Shown: positions 1-6,730 of the stretch, one piece after another
Layout: the number at the start of each line of letters is the position of its first letter
Numbering within the stretch: position 1 is the stretch's first letter
Assembly (NCBI GenBank): GCA_946479405.1
Contig: CAMLGD010000160.1
Coordinates: forward strand, 1-7,680
Length of the DNA stretch: 7,680 nucleotides
Source of the DNA: an uncultured Vogesella sp.
Lineage (GTDB): Bacteria > Pseudomonadota > Gammaproteobacteria > Burkholderiales > Chromobacteriaceae
Reading direction: 5' to 3'
Program-made: the position numbers and the translations under genes
The notes under the pieces: generated by a model
Database searches by the model: none
Seen by the model: only the letters and a program-made list of their open reading frames with translations
What the model was told of the DNA's origin: nothing

Positions 1-1217
1 CCCAGGCCGTACTTGGCCAGCGCGGTCTTGTCGCACAGCAGCCACATCGCGGTTTCCGTCTCGCCGGCACAGGCGCGGATCAGCGCGGCGCCGACATCGT
101 GGTACGACGCCGACTCGTTGGTGAAACGGTGGCCGTTCTTCAGCACCCCGATGATGCCCGGCTTGTAGCGGTCCAGCAGGTGCGGGAACACGCCAAAACG
201 GCCATTGCCAAGCGGCACCCGCGATACCGGCATCCACGCCGCGCTGTCCTGAAAGCGGATATCCACCACCGCCCCGGCCGCGGCGGCCATGTTCACACCA
301 TCGCCGGTATTGCCCGCCGGCGTCGGTGACAGATGCTCGCCGCCGCGCTGCAGATGCGGGTAGGCCTGGGCAATGCGCTGCACATCATGCGGGAAGCCGC
401 CACAAGCCAGCACCACGCCATGGCGCGCCAGCAGCGTGAGCTCGCCCTCCGCCGTGGCGGCCACCACGCCGGTCGCGCGCCCCTGCTCCAGCACAATCCG
501 CTTGGCCGGCGTCGCGGTCAGAATCGGAATCTCCAGCGCCAGCGCCGACTTGGCCAGCCGCGCCGCCAGCGCATTGCCGCTGGTCACCTGCGTGCCACGG
601 CCATACAGCAGCAGCTCCTTCACATGCACGGCCAGCCGCCGCGCGACGTAGAGGAAGGATTGCAGCGAGCGGGTGACATTGAAAAAATGCTTCAGATCGG
701 CATTGGACGAGTTGAACATCATGCCGATGAAGGTGATGGTTTCCAGCGGCGGCTTCAGCCGGGCCATGTCCTTGCCCAGCTGGCGGATATCAAACGGCGC
801 CGCCAGAATCGAGCGCCCCAGCTGCGCCCCGCCCGCCACGTCCGGGTGATAGTCCGGATACAGCGTGGGCACAAACTGCACGCTGGTTTCGCGCTCGAAG
901 AACTCCACCATCCGCGGCCCCTGCTGCAGAAACGCGGCCACGGCGGCTTCGTCGTAAAAGCTGCCGGTTTCCGCCATCATGTAGCGGCGTACCGCCTCGA
1001 GGTTGTCGGCCGGATTCTGCTTGCGGCCATGGTGATTCTGCGGAATCCACAGCACGCCGCCAGAGAGCGCCGTGGTGCCGCCGAATACCGGCTCTTTTTC
1101 CAGCACCACCACCTCCAGGCCACGCTTTCTGGCGGTAATCGCCGCGGCCAACCCGGCCGCGCCGGAGCCGACCACCACCACATCGCATTCGCGCACTTGC
1201 CTTGCTTGGCTCATCAT
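1..1217 (-). CDS. FAD-dependent oxidoreductase, 3-ketosteroid delta1-dehydrogenase-like (C-terminus beyond left edge)
   Basis: Predicted flavoprotein dehydrogenase of the FAD_binding_2 (fumarate reductase/KstD) superfamily; such enzymes remove hydrogens alpha,beta to a ketone in cyclic substrates. About 405 residues are visible; family members are usually around 550-580, so the last quarter or so, with part of the active site, is missing. Visible motifs: the Rossmann dinucleotide site GSGAAG at residues 17-22, an acidic E40 closing the second strand, the flavin-contact motif GGTTALSGG at 46-54 followed by a WIPQN stretch, and the RYKPG (350-354) and RFTNES (364-369) blocks with SYHD just after, typical of KstD-like proteins. 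There is no signal peptide, so it is probably cytoplasmic. The start is the first of two tandem ATGs; an AAGGGGGG ribosome site overlaps the stop of the upstream SDR gene, 9 bp away, so the two form an operon. The substrate cannot be read from the sequence; a true steroid is only one option. Confidence 0.88.
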   Translation of the reverse strand, partial: MMSQARQVRECDVVVVGSGAAGLAAAITARKRGLEVVVLEKEPVFGGTTALSGGVLWIPQNHHGRKQNPADNLEAVRRYMMAETGSFYDEAAVAAFLQQGPRMVEFFERETSVQFVPTLYPDYHPDVAGGAQLGRSILAAPFDIRQLGKDMARLKPPLETITFIGMMFNSSNADLKHFFNVTRSLQSFLYVARRLAVHVKELLLYGRGTQVTSGNALAARLAKSALALEIPILTATPAKRIVLEQGRATGVVAATAEGELTLLARHGVVLACGGFPHDVQRIAQAYPHLQRGGEHLSPTPAGNTGDGVNMAAAAGAVVDIRFQDSAAWMPVSRVPLGNGRFGVFPHLLDRYKPGIIGVLKNGHRFTNESASYHDVGAALIRACAGETETAMWLLCDKTALAKYGL

Positions 1218-1226
1218 CCGCCCCCC

Positions 1227-2057
1227 TTACTGCGCACGGGCCGGCTGGCCGGCGGCAAAGCCCGGGCGCGGCACCATGTCCATCATCATGGCCGCCATGC
1301 CGCCATCCACCAGCAGTTCGGTGGCATTGACGTAGCTGGCGCGCGGGCTCAACAGGTACAGCGCAGCATCGGCAATATCCTGTGCTTCCCCCACCCGGCG
1401 GCTGGTGGTGGCGGCCGCACGCTTTTCCTCCACCCCCGGCTGCTGGTAGAAGGCGGCGGTCAGCGGGGTACGGATCATACCCGGACAAATCGCGTTACTG
1501 CGTATCCCCTCGCCCCCCCACTCCGCGGCCAACTGTTTCGATAGCAGCAGCACGCCGGACTTGCTGGCGCTGTAGGCGCCGCTGTGCGTCTGCGGGAACA
1601 CCGCGGCGATGGAGGCGATGTGCACCAGGCTGCCGCCCCCCTGTGCCAGCATCTGTGGACGGAAGGCACGCGCCACCAGCAGATAGCCGGTCAGGTTCAC
1701 CGCCAGCACCCGGTTCCAGTCGGCCAGCTCGACATCGGCCAGGCTGCCGGAACGCATCATGCCGGCATTGTTCACCACGCCATGACACGGCCCCAGCTCG
1801 CGCACCACGCGCGCTGCCGCCGCCTGTACGCTGTCCGGATCGCTGGTGTCGCAGCCGATAGCCAGCGCAGCAAACCCCTGATTTAGCAAACCATCTGCCA
1901 CTTTTCCGGCTTTGTCGGCATCCAGGTCCAGCAGGGCAACCCGGGCGCCGGCCTGGGCCAGCGCGGTGGCCACTGCGGCACCGATGCCGCTGCCGGCCCC
2001 GGTCACCACGCAAACGCGGCCGGACAGGTCCAACCAATGGGGAGCGAAATCCGCCAT
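1227..2057 (-). CDS. Short-chain dehydrogenase/reductase (classical SDR)
   Basis: NAD(P)-dependent oxidoreductase of 276 residues, the usual length for classical SDRs. Visible landmarks: cofactor motif TGAGSGIG at residues 19-26, D44 at the end of the second strand (favours NAD over NADP), CDTSD with D70, NNAG at 96-99, and the catalytic set N121, S149, Y162 and K166 (YSASK), then PG at 192-193 with T197. All key residues are present, so it should be active. It is the first gene of a two-gene operon with the KstD-like flavoprotein, and it faces an AraC-type regulator. The likely role is oxidation of a secondary, perhaps cyclic, alcohol to a ketone that the flavoprotein then desaturates; that is inferred from the pairing. 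The reading frame stays open about 94 codons further upstream, but the start is set at the ATG preceded by AAGGAG with 6-nt spacing, which gives the normal SDR N-terminus. Confidence 0.93.
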   Translation of the reverse strand: MADFAPHWLDLSGRVCVVTGAGSGIGAAVATALAQAGARVALLDLDADKAGKVADGLLNQGFAALAIGCDTSDPDSVQAAAARVVRELGPCHGVVNNAGMMRSGSLADVELADWNRVLAVNLTGYLLVARAFRPQMLAQGGGSLVHIASIAAVFPQTHSGAYSASKSGVLLLSKQLAAEWGGEGIRSNAICPGMIRTPLTAAFYQQPGVEEKRAAATTSRRVGEAQDIADAALYLLSPRASYVNATELLVDGGMAAMMMDMVPRPGFAAGQPARAQ

Positions 2058-2063
2058 GAGAAT

Positions 2064-2069
2064 CTCCTT
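2064..2069 (-). promoter_or_regulatory. Ribosome binding site fixing the SDR start
   Basis: Perfect AAGGAG on the minus strand, 6 nt before the ATG at 2057. It decides between this start and the longer open frame that runs through the divergent intergenic region. Confidence 0.85.
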
Positions 2070-2127
2070 CTGTGTGTGCTGTAATTTCCGGTCTTCAAGG
2101 CCGGTTGCGTGCTGCCCAGCTGCCGCC

Positions 2128-2141
2128 AAAGGTTGGCCGCA
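2128..2141 (+). repeat. Dispersed 14-bp word, copy A
   Basis: Exact AAAGGTTGGCCGCA, followed by GCGGG. It lies in the divergent intergenic region, inside the probable untranslated leader of the SDR operon (whose transcript would carry the complement). One of four exact copies in the window. Confidence 0.75.
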
Positions 2142-2208
2142 GCGGGTGGCAAAGTCGGGCTGCGGCGCCTGGGGCGGGATGGGCGCGGTCGCTTGGTATG
2201 TGCAGCAG

Positions 2209-2237
2209 ATTCTACGGTTCGACCGGTGGCGCAGAAA
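2209..2237 (-). promoter_or_regulatory. Putative promoter of the SDR-flavoprotein operon
   Basis: On the minus strand a good -10 box TAGAAT (2209-2214, five of six consensus bases) has no recognisable -35: the hexamer 17 bp upstream is TTTCTG. A good -10 with a poor -35 directly beside the AraC-type repeats at 2240-2266 is what an activator-dependent promoter looks like. A small inverted repeat, CGGT-TCG-ACCG (2215-2225), sits in the spacer. The predicted leader is about 145 nt. The call is inferred from sequence only. Confidence 0.45.
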
Positions 2238-2266
2238 TTGACAATCCAAGCCATCATTCGGACAAT
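2238..2266 (+). promoter_or_regulatory. Sigma-70 promoter of the AraC-type regulator gene
   Basis: Perfect -35 TTGACA (2238-2243), a 17-bp spacer and -10 GACAAT (2261-2266, four of six). Transcription should start near 2273, about 20 nt before the ATG at 2294. This supports that start and rules out a longer protein reading from upstream. Confidence 0.65.
2240..2266. promoter_or_regulatory. Probable AraC-type operator: direct repeats 21 bp apart
   Basis: GACAAT occurs at 2240-2245 and again at 2261-2266 in the same orientation, with a period of exactly 21 bp (two helical turns), the spacing known for AraC half-sites bound by one dimer. The shared core extends to GACAATYC. The site covers the regulator's own -35/-10 and abuts the -35 region of the divergent operon, which fits autorepression plus activation. 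No binding has been shown. Confidence 0.45.
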
Positions 2267-2293
2267 TCGTGCATCTTTGCCGTGGGCCAGCGC

Positions 2294-3211
2294 ATGCAAA
2301 AGCACATTCCCAGTTATTCGCTGTATGGCGATCAGCCACTGTCGGCGTGGAATCACTATTTCAATTTCGAGTGGATCCCGGAGCGCTCCGGCCCCAACGA
2401 CTGGCTGATCCAGCCGCACCGCCACAGCGGGCTGCTGCATATCCTGCTGCTGCAGCAGGGTGGCGGTGATATCCACATCGACAACGCCCGCTGGACGGTA
2501 CAGGCGCCTTGCCTGATCCTGGTGCCGGCGCAAACCGTCCACGGCTTTCACTGGCTGCCGCATACCGACGGCCCGGTGGTGACCGCGGCGCAAAAACCGC
2601 TGGAATCACTGGCCGGCATGCTGATGCCGGAGCTGCTGCAGATCATCCGCAAGCCGGCGGTAACCGAGCTGCCGGCGGCCTCGCCCCACAGCGACATGCT
2701 GATGCCGCTGTTCTACGCACTGGAAAGTGAATCGCGCATGCATGACACCGGCGAAAGCGCCGCCGGGCTATCGCTGATGACCGCCTTGCTGGTGAAGGTT
2801 TCGCGCCTGCACCGCGAGCTGGCACCGGCGGTACAGGGCCAGTCGCGCCGCGCCGCGCAACTGGAACGCTTTCGCAGCCTGGTGGACGAGCAGTTCCGCC
2901 GGCGCCAGCCGCTGGATGTCTACGCCCGGGAACTGGGCATCACCGTCGGCCAGCTGTCGCGCTTGTGCCGCGAGGCACTGGGCATGTCCAGCCTGGATGT
3001 GATCAATGCCCGCGTGATCCACGAGGCACAGCGCGACCTGGTCTATACCTCCAAGAGCATCAAGCAGGTGGCCGCCGCGCTGGGCTTTGACGACGACGCC
3101 TATTTCGGCCGGTTCTTCCGCAAGCACACCGGCCTGACGCCCAGCGCGTTTCGCACCCAGGCCACCGCCGAACTGCAGACACCGGATGGTCCCACCGCCC
3201 TGACGGACTGA
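2294..3211 (+). CDS. AraC-family transcriptional regulator (PobR-like architecture)
   Basis: DNA-binding regulator of 305 residues. The N-terminal half is a cupin-like effector domain: PHRH at 41-44, a beta-rich stretch with LLHILLLQQGGG at 47-58, and LVPAQTVHGF at 76-85. The C-terminal ~85 residues (about 205-290) are the AraC double helix-turn-helix, ending with LGFDDDAYFGRFFRKHTGLTP and SAFR near 284-287, which matches the family signature. The layout resembles PobR-type activators of aromatic-acid genes, though the effector cannot be deduced. It is divergent from the SDR-flavoprotein operon and probably its activator. The frame is open 74 codons further upstream, but that part is low-complexity GC-rich translation and lies before the predicted transcription start. 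The ATG at 2294 has a weak ribosome site; an in-frame GTG at 2282 is the main alternative. Confidence 0.9.
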   Translation: MQKHIPSYSLYGDQPLSAWNHYFNFEWIPERSGPNDWLIQPHRHSGLLHILLLQQGGGDIHIDNARWTVQAPCLILVPAQTVHGFHWLPHTDGPVVTAAQKPLESLAGMLMPELLQIIRKPAVTELPAASPHSDMLMPLFYALESESRMHDTGESAAGLSLMTALLVKVSRLHRELAPAVQGQSRRAAQLERFRSLVDEQFRRRQPLDVYARELGITVGQLSRLCREALGMSSLDVINARVIHEAQRDLVYTSKSIKQVAAALGFDDDAYFGRFFRKHTGLTPSAFRTQATAELQTPDGPTALTD

Positions 3212-3230
3212 AGCTGCAATCCGGTACAAT
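3200..3230 (+). promoter_or_regulatory. Putative promoter of the HI0933-type flavoprotein gene
   Basis: A good -10 box TACAAT (3225-3230, five of six) lies about 45 nt before the ATG. The best -35 is CTGACG (3200-3205), with a long 19-bp spacer, overlapping the end of the AraC-type gene. The -10 is convincing; the -35 is weak. Confidence 0.45.
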
Positions 3231-3246
3231 CACCCCCCTCGCCCGT

Positions 3247-3260
3247 TGCGGCCAACCTTT
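3247..3260 (-). repeat. Dispersed 14-bp word, copy B
   Basis: Exact AAAGGTTGGCCGCA on the minus strand, followed there by ACGGGCG, similar to the right flank of copy A. It sits in the short leader of the flavoprotein gene, 14 nt before its ATG. Confidence 0.75.
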
Positions 3261-3274
3261 GCCAGGCTTCTTGC

Positions 3275-4519
3275 ATGACTCACACGACCCACGCCTCCAA
3301 CCGCGCCATCGTCATCGGCGGCGGCCCGGCCGGCCTGATGGCTGCCGAAGTGCTGCTGCAACACGGCCTGCAGGTAGAGCTGTTCGACGCCATGCCCTCG
3401 GTTGGCCGCAAGTTCCTGCTGGCCGGTGTCGGCGGCATGAACATCACCCACAGCGAGCCGCGCACGCCGTTCCTGGCGCGTTACGGCCTGCGTGAAACCG
3501 AGCTAGCGCCGGTCATCGACGCCTTCGACGCCGATGCGCTGCGCGCCTGGGTGCATGCACTGGGTATCGACACCTTCGTCGGCAGCTCCGGCAAGGTGTT
3601 TCCCACCGCGATGAAGGCGGCGCCGCTGCTGCGCGCCTGGCTGACGCGGCTGCGCGACGCCGGCTTGCAACTGCATGTGCGCCACCGCTGGCTGGGCTGG
3701 GACGACGCCGGCCGCTTGCGCTTTGCCAGTCCGCAAGGCGAAGTGCTGCGCGACGCGGCCCCCACCGTGCTGGCGCTGGGTGGCGGCAGCTGGGCCAAGC
3801 TGGGCTCGGATGGCCGCTGGCTGCCGCTGCTGGCGGCGCGCGGCGTGGCGCTGGCGCCGCTGCAGGCGGCCAACTGCGGCTTTGTCTGTGGCTGGAGCGA
3901 GCACTTTGCCGCCAAGTTTGCCGGCAGCCCGCTGAAGAACGTGGCCTTGAGCTTCGAGGATGTGCATGGCCGGCCACTGCGCCGTCGCGGCGAGATGGTG
4001 CTGACGCAGGATGGCATCGAGGGCAATCTGGTGTACGGCTTTGCCGCCGCCATCCGCGAGCGCATCAACCGCGACGGCAGCGCCGGCGTACTGCTGGATC
4101 TGGCGCCGGACCGCGATCTGGAGCGGCTGCGCAGCGAGCTGCAGCGCGGCCGTGGCGCTGCCTCGCTGGCCAACCACTTGCGCAAGCAATGCGGCATCGA
4201 CGGCGCCCGCGCCGGCCTGCTGCGCGAGCTGCTGGACAAGGACAGTTTCAACGATATGGACAGGCTGGCGGCCGCCATCAAGGCGCTGCCGCTGACACTG
4301 CACGGCACCCGGCCGCTTGATGAGGCCATCAGCACTGCCGGCGGCGTGCGCTTCGAGGCGCTGGACGCCAACCAGATGCTGCGTGCGCTGCCCGGTGTGT
4401 TCTGTGCCGGAGAAATGCTGGATTGGGAAGCGCCTACCGGCGGCTATCTGCTCACCGCCTGCCTGGCCACTGGCCGGGCGGCGGCGCACGGTCTGCTGGC
4501 GTGGCAGGCCTGCGCCTGA
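3275..4519 (+). CDS. HI0933-like NAD(P)/FAD-dependent flavoprotein, TIGR03862 (PP_4765) type
   Basis: Uncharacterised flavoprotein of 414 residues, close to the usual length of this family. Visible: N-terminal Rossmann motif GGGPAG at 15-20 with D38 closing the second strand; the family signature GRKFLLAGVGGMNITHSE at 44-61 (equivalent to the GxK...SGxGRCNxTN block of HI0933 proteins); GSSGKVFP near 110; ALGGGSWAKLGSDG in the middle; and the C-terminal FAD-closing region STAGGV (353-358) and CAGEMLDWEAPTGGYLLTAC (377-396). The FAD site looks intact. The fold is known from related proteins, but the reaction is not established and I do not assign one. It has no signal peptide. It appears monocistronic, with its own -10 box, and converges on the solute-binding-protein gene with 6 bp between stops. 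Start: first ATG after the predicted promoter; the ribosome site is weak. Confidence 0.9.
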   Translation: MTHTTHASNRAIVIGGGPAGLMAAEVLLQHGLQVELFDAMPSVGRKFLLAGVGGMNITHSEPRTPFLARYGLRETELAPVIDAFDADALRAWVHALGIDTFVGSSGKVFPTAMKAAPLLRAWLTRLRDAGLQLHVRHRWLGWDDAGRLRFASPQGEVLRDAAPTVLALGGGSWAKLGSDGRWLPLLAARGVALAPLQAANCGFVCGWSEHFAAKFAGSPLKNVALSFEDVHGRPLRRRGEMVLTQDGIEGNLVYGFAAAIRERINRDGSAGVLLDLAPDRDLERLRSELQRGRGAASLANHLRKQCGIDGARAGLLRELLDKDSFNDMDRLAAAIKALPLTLHGTRPLDEAISTAGGVRFEALDANQMLRALPGVFCAGEMLDWEAPTGGYLLTACLATGRAAAHGLLAWQACA

Positions 4520-4525
4520 GCACCA

Positions 4526-5290
4526 TCAGTGCGGCGCGGCCTGCAACTGCGCCCAGCTGACGCGGAAAGACTGCAGGTAGAACGCATCCAGCTCGCCGTT
4601 GGCCATCTTGCGCTCCGCCTCGCGCTCCAGCCCGGCACGTAGCCAGGCCAGCCCGGGGCGCAGGCTGAATGTCTCGTGGTAGCTGCCCACCAGACCATCC
4701 AGCCGCTTGACTCGCCCCCCCAGCTGGTGGGCGATATCCAGCGGGGTCTGATAGTCATCAAACACCACGTCGACCCGCCCTCCCGCCAGCATGGTGAACG
4801 ACGCCACGCTATCCGGCGCCGTCACCCGCTGCCAGTGCGTCTGCTGCGCCAGCTGCCGCGGATAGTCATAGGCCGGCACCCAGGCCACCCGCAGGCCGGT
4901 GAATTGCTGCAGATCGCGATATTGCTGTTCGGCGACTCCCGCACGCACCCAGGCATACAGCGGCCAATACACCATGGGCTTGCGGGTTTGCAGCCAGCCG
5001 GCGGGGCTTTCTGCGGCGGTGGCAAAAGCAACAATGTCGACCTGTCCTGCCGCTGCCAGCTTGTAACAGCCGCTCATCGCCAGAAACTGGTAGCGCAGCG
5101 ATGCGCCGCGTTCGCGGGCGGCACGCTCCAGCGCCTCTACCGCCAGCCCACGCACCACGCCGTTGTCGGCGCGGTAAATAAACGGCACCCAGCGCTCGGC
5201 GCACACCGTCAGTGTCTGCGCCTGCACTGCACCTGCCAGCAACATCGCCAGCCCGATGCGCCACTTCAGTTTGCTCACTACCGTCACCAT
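4526..5290 (-). CDS. Periplasmic solute-binding protein, family 3 (orphan)
   Basis: Secreted binding protein of 254 residues, a normal size for SBP_bac_3. A signal peptide is visible: basic KLKWR (7-11), hydrophobic IGLAMLLAGAV (12-22), probable cleavage after VQA (24). The mature start TLTVCAERWVPFIY and the LAVEALERAARERG helix are typical. C30 and C75 (in MSGCYKL) could form a disulfide; GQVDI (82-86) and GRVDVVFDD (171-179) are the family's two conserved lobe contacts. The arginine that binds the amino-acid carboxylate in many members (TPER) is replaced by ESPAG near 94-98, so the ligand may not be an ordinary amino acid. No permease or ATPase gene is next to it. A GTG seven codons upstream is excluded because it lies before the predicted transcription start; a GTG at 5278 is also possible. 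The ribosome site is weak. Confidence 0.85.
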   Translation of the reverse strand: MVTVVSKLKWRIGLAMLLAGAVQAQTLTVCAERWVPFIYRADNGVVRGLAVEALERAARERGASLRYQFLAMSGCYKLAAAGQVDIVAFATAAESPAGWLQTRKPMVYWPLYAWVRAGVAEQQYRDLQQFTGLRVAWVPAYDYPRQLAQQTHWQRVTAPDSVASFTMLAGGRVDVVFDDYQTPLDIAHQLGGRVKRLDGLVGSYHETFSLRPGLAWLRAGLEREAERKMANGELDAFYLQSFRVSWAQLQAAPH

Positions 5291-5311
5291 GTGTGTCTGG
5301 GTGAATACCAC

Positions 5312-5340
5312 ATTATCGGTAGCGCGCCGCTATTGCTCAA
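5312..5340 (-). promoter_or_regulatory. Sigma-70 promoter of the solute-binding-protein gene
   Basis: On the minus strand, -35 TTGAGC (5335-5340, four of six), a 17-bp spacer and -10 GATAAT (5312-5317, five of six). The start of transcription should be near 5305, about 15 nt before the ATG at 5290. This decides against the GTG at 5311 as the start and means the gene need not depend on the exporter-racemase operon. Confidence 0.65.
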
Positions 5341-5377
5341 TAAATTAGCGCCATGCTGGCCGCAGACGGCGCACCGC

Positions 5378-6067
5378 TCAGCACAGCAGCCAGTCTACCG
5401 CCGCCGCGGCATGCAGCGCGGTGGTGTCGTACAGCGGCAGCGGGCTGTCCGCCTGCGCCAGCAGCATGCCGATCTCGGTGCAGCCCAGGATGACCGCCTC
5501 GGCCCCCGCCGCCTGCAGCTGGGCGATGATGGCCTGGTAGCGTTGCCGCGAGGCCGGCAGCACCTGCCCCAGGCACAGCTCGTCGAAAATCACCCGGTGC
5601 ACCTCGCTGCGGCCGGCTTCGTCCGGCAGCAGCACCTGCAAGCCGGCTGCGGCCAACCTTTCACGGTAAAACGCTTCATCCATGGTGAAGCGGGTGCCGA
5701 GCAGGCCCACGCGCTGTACGCCGGCTGCCTGCAGCGCGGCAATGGTGGGGTCGGCGATGTGCAGCAGCGGCACATCCACCGCCGCCGCGATGGTCGGCGC
5801 CACCTTATGCATGGTGTTGGTACACAGCAGCAGCGCTCCGGCGCCGGCCTGCTGCAAGCCCTGCGCAGCACTGGCCAGTTGCGCCCCCAGCGCATCCCAC
5901 TCCCCGTCGCGCTGCAACGCCGCCACCGGGGCAAAATCCACGCTGTGCAGCAAGAGCGGTGCCGAGTGCAGCCCGCCCAGCCGGGCGCGTACACCCTGGT
6001 TAATCAGCTGGTAATAATGCAGCGTCGACTCCCAACTCATACCGCCCAGCAAACCCAGATACCGCAT
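5378..6067 (-). CDS. Aspartate/glutamate-type amino-acid racemase (RacD/YgeA-like)
   Basis: PLP-independent racemase of 229 residues, typical for the Asp/Glu/hydantoin racemase family and cytoplasmic. Visible: start MRYLGLLGGMSWEST (1-15); first catalytic cysteine C82 in LLLCTNTMHK; second C196 in ILGCTEIGML; LGTRFTMDEAFYRERL at 123-138 and HRVIFDELCLG at 157-167, both characteristic of the family. Both active-site cysteines are present, as in classical two-cysteine racemases, while E. coli YgeA is reported to have threonine at the first position. Substrate preference is not readable. The ATG overlaps the exporter's stop codon (TGATG) and has a GGGAG ribosome site 7 nt upstream; two GTG codons just before it are less likely starts. 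Racemase and exporter probably form one translationally coupled operon. Confidence 0.92.
   Translation of the reverse strand: MRYLGLLGGMSWESTLHYYQLINQGVRARLGGLHSAPLLLHSVDFAPVAALQRDGEWDALGAQLASAAQGLQQAGAGALLLCTNTMHKVAPTIAAAVDVPLLHIADPTIAALQAAGVQRVGLLGTRFTMDEAFYRERLAAAGLQVLLPDEAGRSEVHRVIFDELCLGQVLPASRQRYQAIIAQLQAAGAEAVILGCTEIGMLLAQADSPLPLYDTTALHAAAAVDWLLC
5648..5661 (-). repeat. Dispersed 14-bp word, copy C
   Basis: Exact AAAGGTTGGCCGCA on the coding strand of the racemase gene, where it is read GA-AAG-GTT... in frame as Glu-Arg-Leu-Ala-Ala using the codons AGG and TTG. AGG is uncommon for arginine in the genes of this window. Confidence 0.75.
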
Positions 6068-6079
6068 CACCACACTCCC
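6065..6079 (-). promoter_or_regulatory. TGATG stop-start overlap with ribosome site (exporter to racemase)
   Basis: The exporter's TGA (6069-6067) shares its A with the racemase ATG (6067-6065). GGGAG at 6075-6079 lies 7 nt upstream, inside the exporter's last codons. This arrangement favours translational coupling and a fixed ratio of the two proteins. Confidence 0.75.
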
Positions 6080-6675
6080 GAAATCGTCAGTTCATCCCAC
6101 AACAGGTAGCCGGCGGTGGCCGCCATCGCCAGCGCCATCACGCCATTGAACACGCGCCGTACCGCCTCGCGCGCCAGATGGTGGCGCAAGGCATCGCCCA
6201 TGCCGGCCCACACCGCGATGCACGGCAGGTTGACCAGCGCGCAGATGCCCGCCAGCAACAACGAATGCTGGGCGGTGGCATCGTGCGGCAGGAACAGCAC
6301 GCTGGTATTGATCACCATCACCCAGGCCTTGGGGTTCACCCACTGAAACGCCGCCGCGCCGATGAAGCCCAGCGGCCTGGCGCTCTGGCGGCCTTCCGGT
6401 GCACCGGCGCGCCACACCTGCCACGACAGCCAGAACAGATAGCTACAGCCCACCAGCGCCAGCCACAGCCGGCCATGCTCCAGCAGCGCCAGCACCCAGC
6501 CCAGCAGCAGCGACACCAGCAGAATCTGCAGACCGTGGCCGCCGGAAATGCCCAGCATGTGCGGCACGGTGCGGCGCCAGCCGAAGTTGACCCCGGATGC
6601 GGCCAACATCAGGTTGTTGGGGCCGGGGGTGATCGACATCAGCGCAACATAACTCATTAGCGGCCAGCTCAGCAT
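6067..6675 (-). CDS. LysE/RhtB-family amino-acid exporter
   Basis: Inner-membrane efflux protein of 202 residues, the usual length for LysE/RhtB translocators, which export amino acids or derivatives using the membrane gradient. The N-terminal family motif SITPGPNNLML is at 14-24, and GVNFGWRRTVPHMLGISGGHGLQILLVSLLLG follows as the conserved second segment. About six hydrophobic stretches are visible: roughly 4-24, 40-64, 68-88, 102-127, 136-160 and 177-195; FQWVNPKAWVM (about 110-120) is another family hallmark. The start has AAGGAG with 6-nt spacing (6682-6687). It is divergent from a MocR-type regulator, a common pairing, and coupled to a racemase, so the exported compound may be an amino acid whose D/L form matters; that is inference. 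Substrate not assigned. Confidence 0.92.
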   Translation of the reverse strand: MLSWPLMSYVALMSITPGPNNLMLAASGVNFGWRRTVPHMLGISGGHGLQILLVSLLLGWVLALLEHGRLWLALVGCSYLFWLSWQVWRAGAPEGRQSARPLGFIGAAAFQWVNPKAWVMVINTSVLFLPHDATAQHSLLLAGICALVNLPCIAVWAGMGDALRHHLAREAVRRVFNGVMALAMAATAGYLLWDELTISGVW

Positions 6676-6730
6676 GGCAGTCTCCTTGGACAGGTGGGGA
6701 TGGAGACATGCTAGCGGCTGGACAGCGCTG

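Noticed and set aside
333..1544. A 403-codon open frame on the plus strand, antisense to the flavoprotein and SDR genes
   Set aside because: Low-complexity His/Arg/Gln-rich translation without motifs; the opposite frame has clear FAD and SDR signatures.
2072..2293. A 74-codon N-terminal extension of the AraC-type regulator
   Set aside because: It lies upstream of a TTGACA-17-GACAAT promoter, has no family similarity that I can see and would overlap the operator region. The usual AraC N-terminus begins near 2294.
2058..2339. A 94-codon N-terminal extension of the SDR
   Set aside because: The classical SDR N-terminus begins at 2057 with a perfect ribosome site; the extension has no recognisable sequence.
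4520..4525. Search for a shared terminator between the convergent flavoprotein and binding-protein genes
   Set aside because: Only 6 bp separate the stops and I see no strong hairpin with a T-run on either strand nearby.
5348..5372. Possible terminator after the racemase: GCGCC/GGCGC arms followed by a T-rich stretch on the minus strand
   Set aside because: The stem is only 5 bp with a 15-nt loop, and the AT-rich tail is better explained as the -35 region of the next gene's promoter.
4676..6109. A 477-codon open frame on the plus strand, antisense to the binding protein and racemase genes
   Set aside because: Its translation is rich in Gln, His and Arg with no recognisable domain, and it crosses two well-supported opposite genes and a promoter. 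It is a normal by-product of GC-rich third-position bias.
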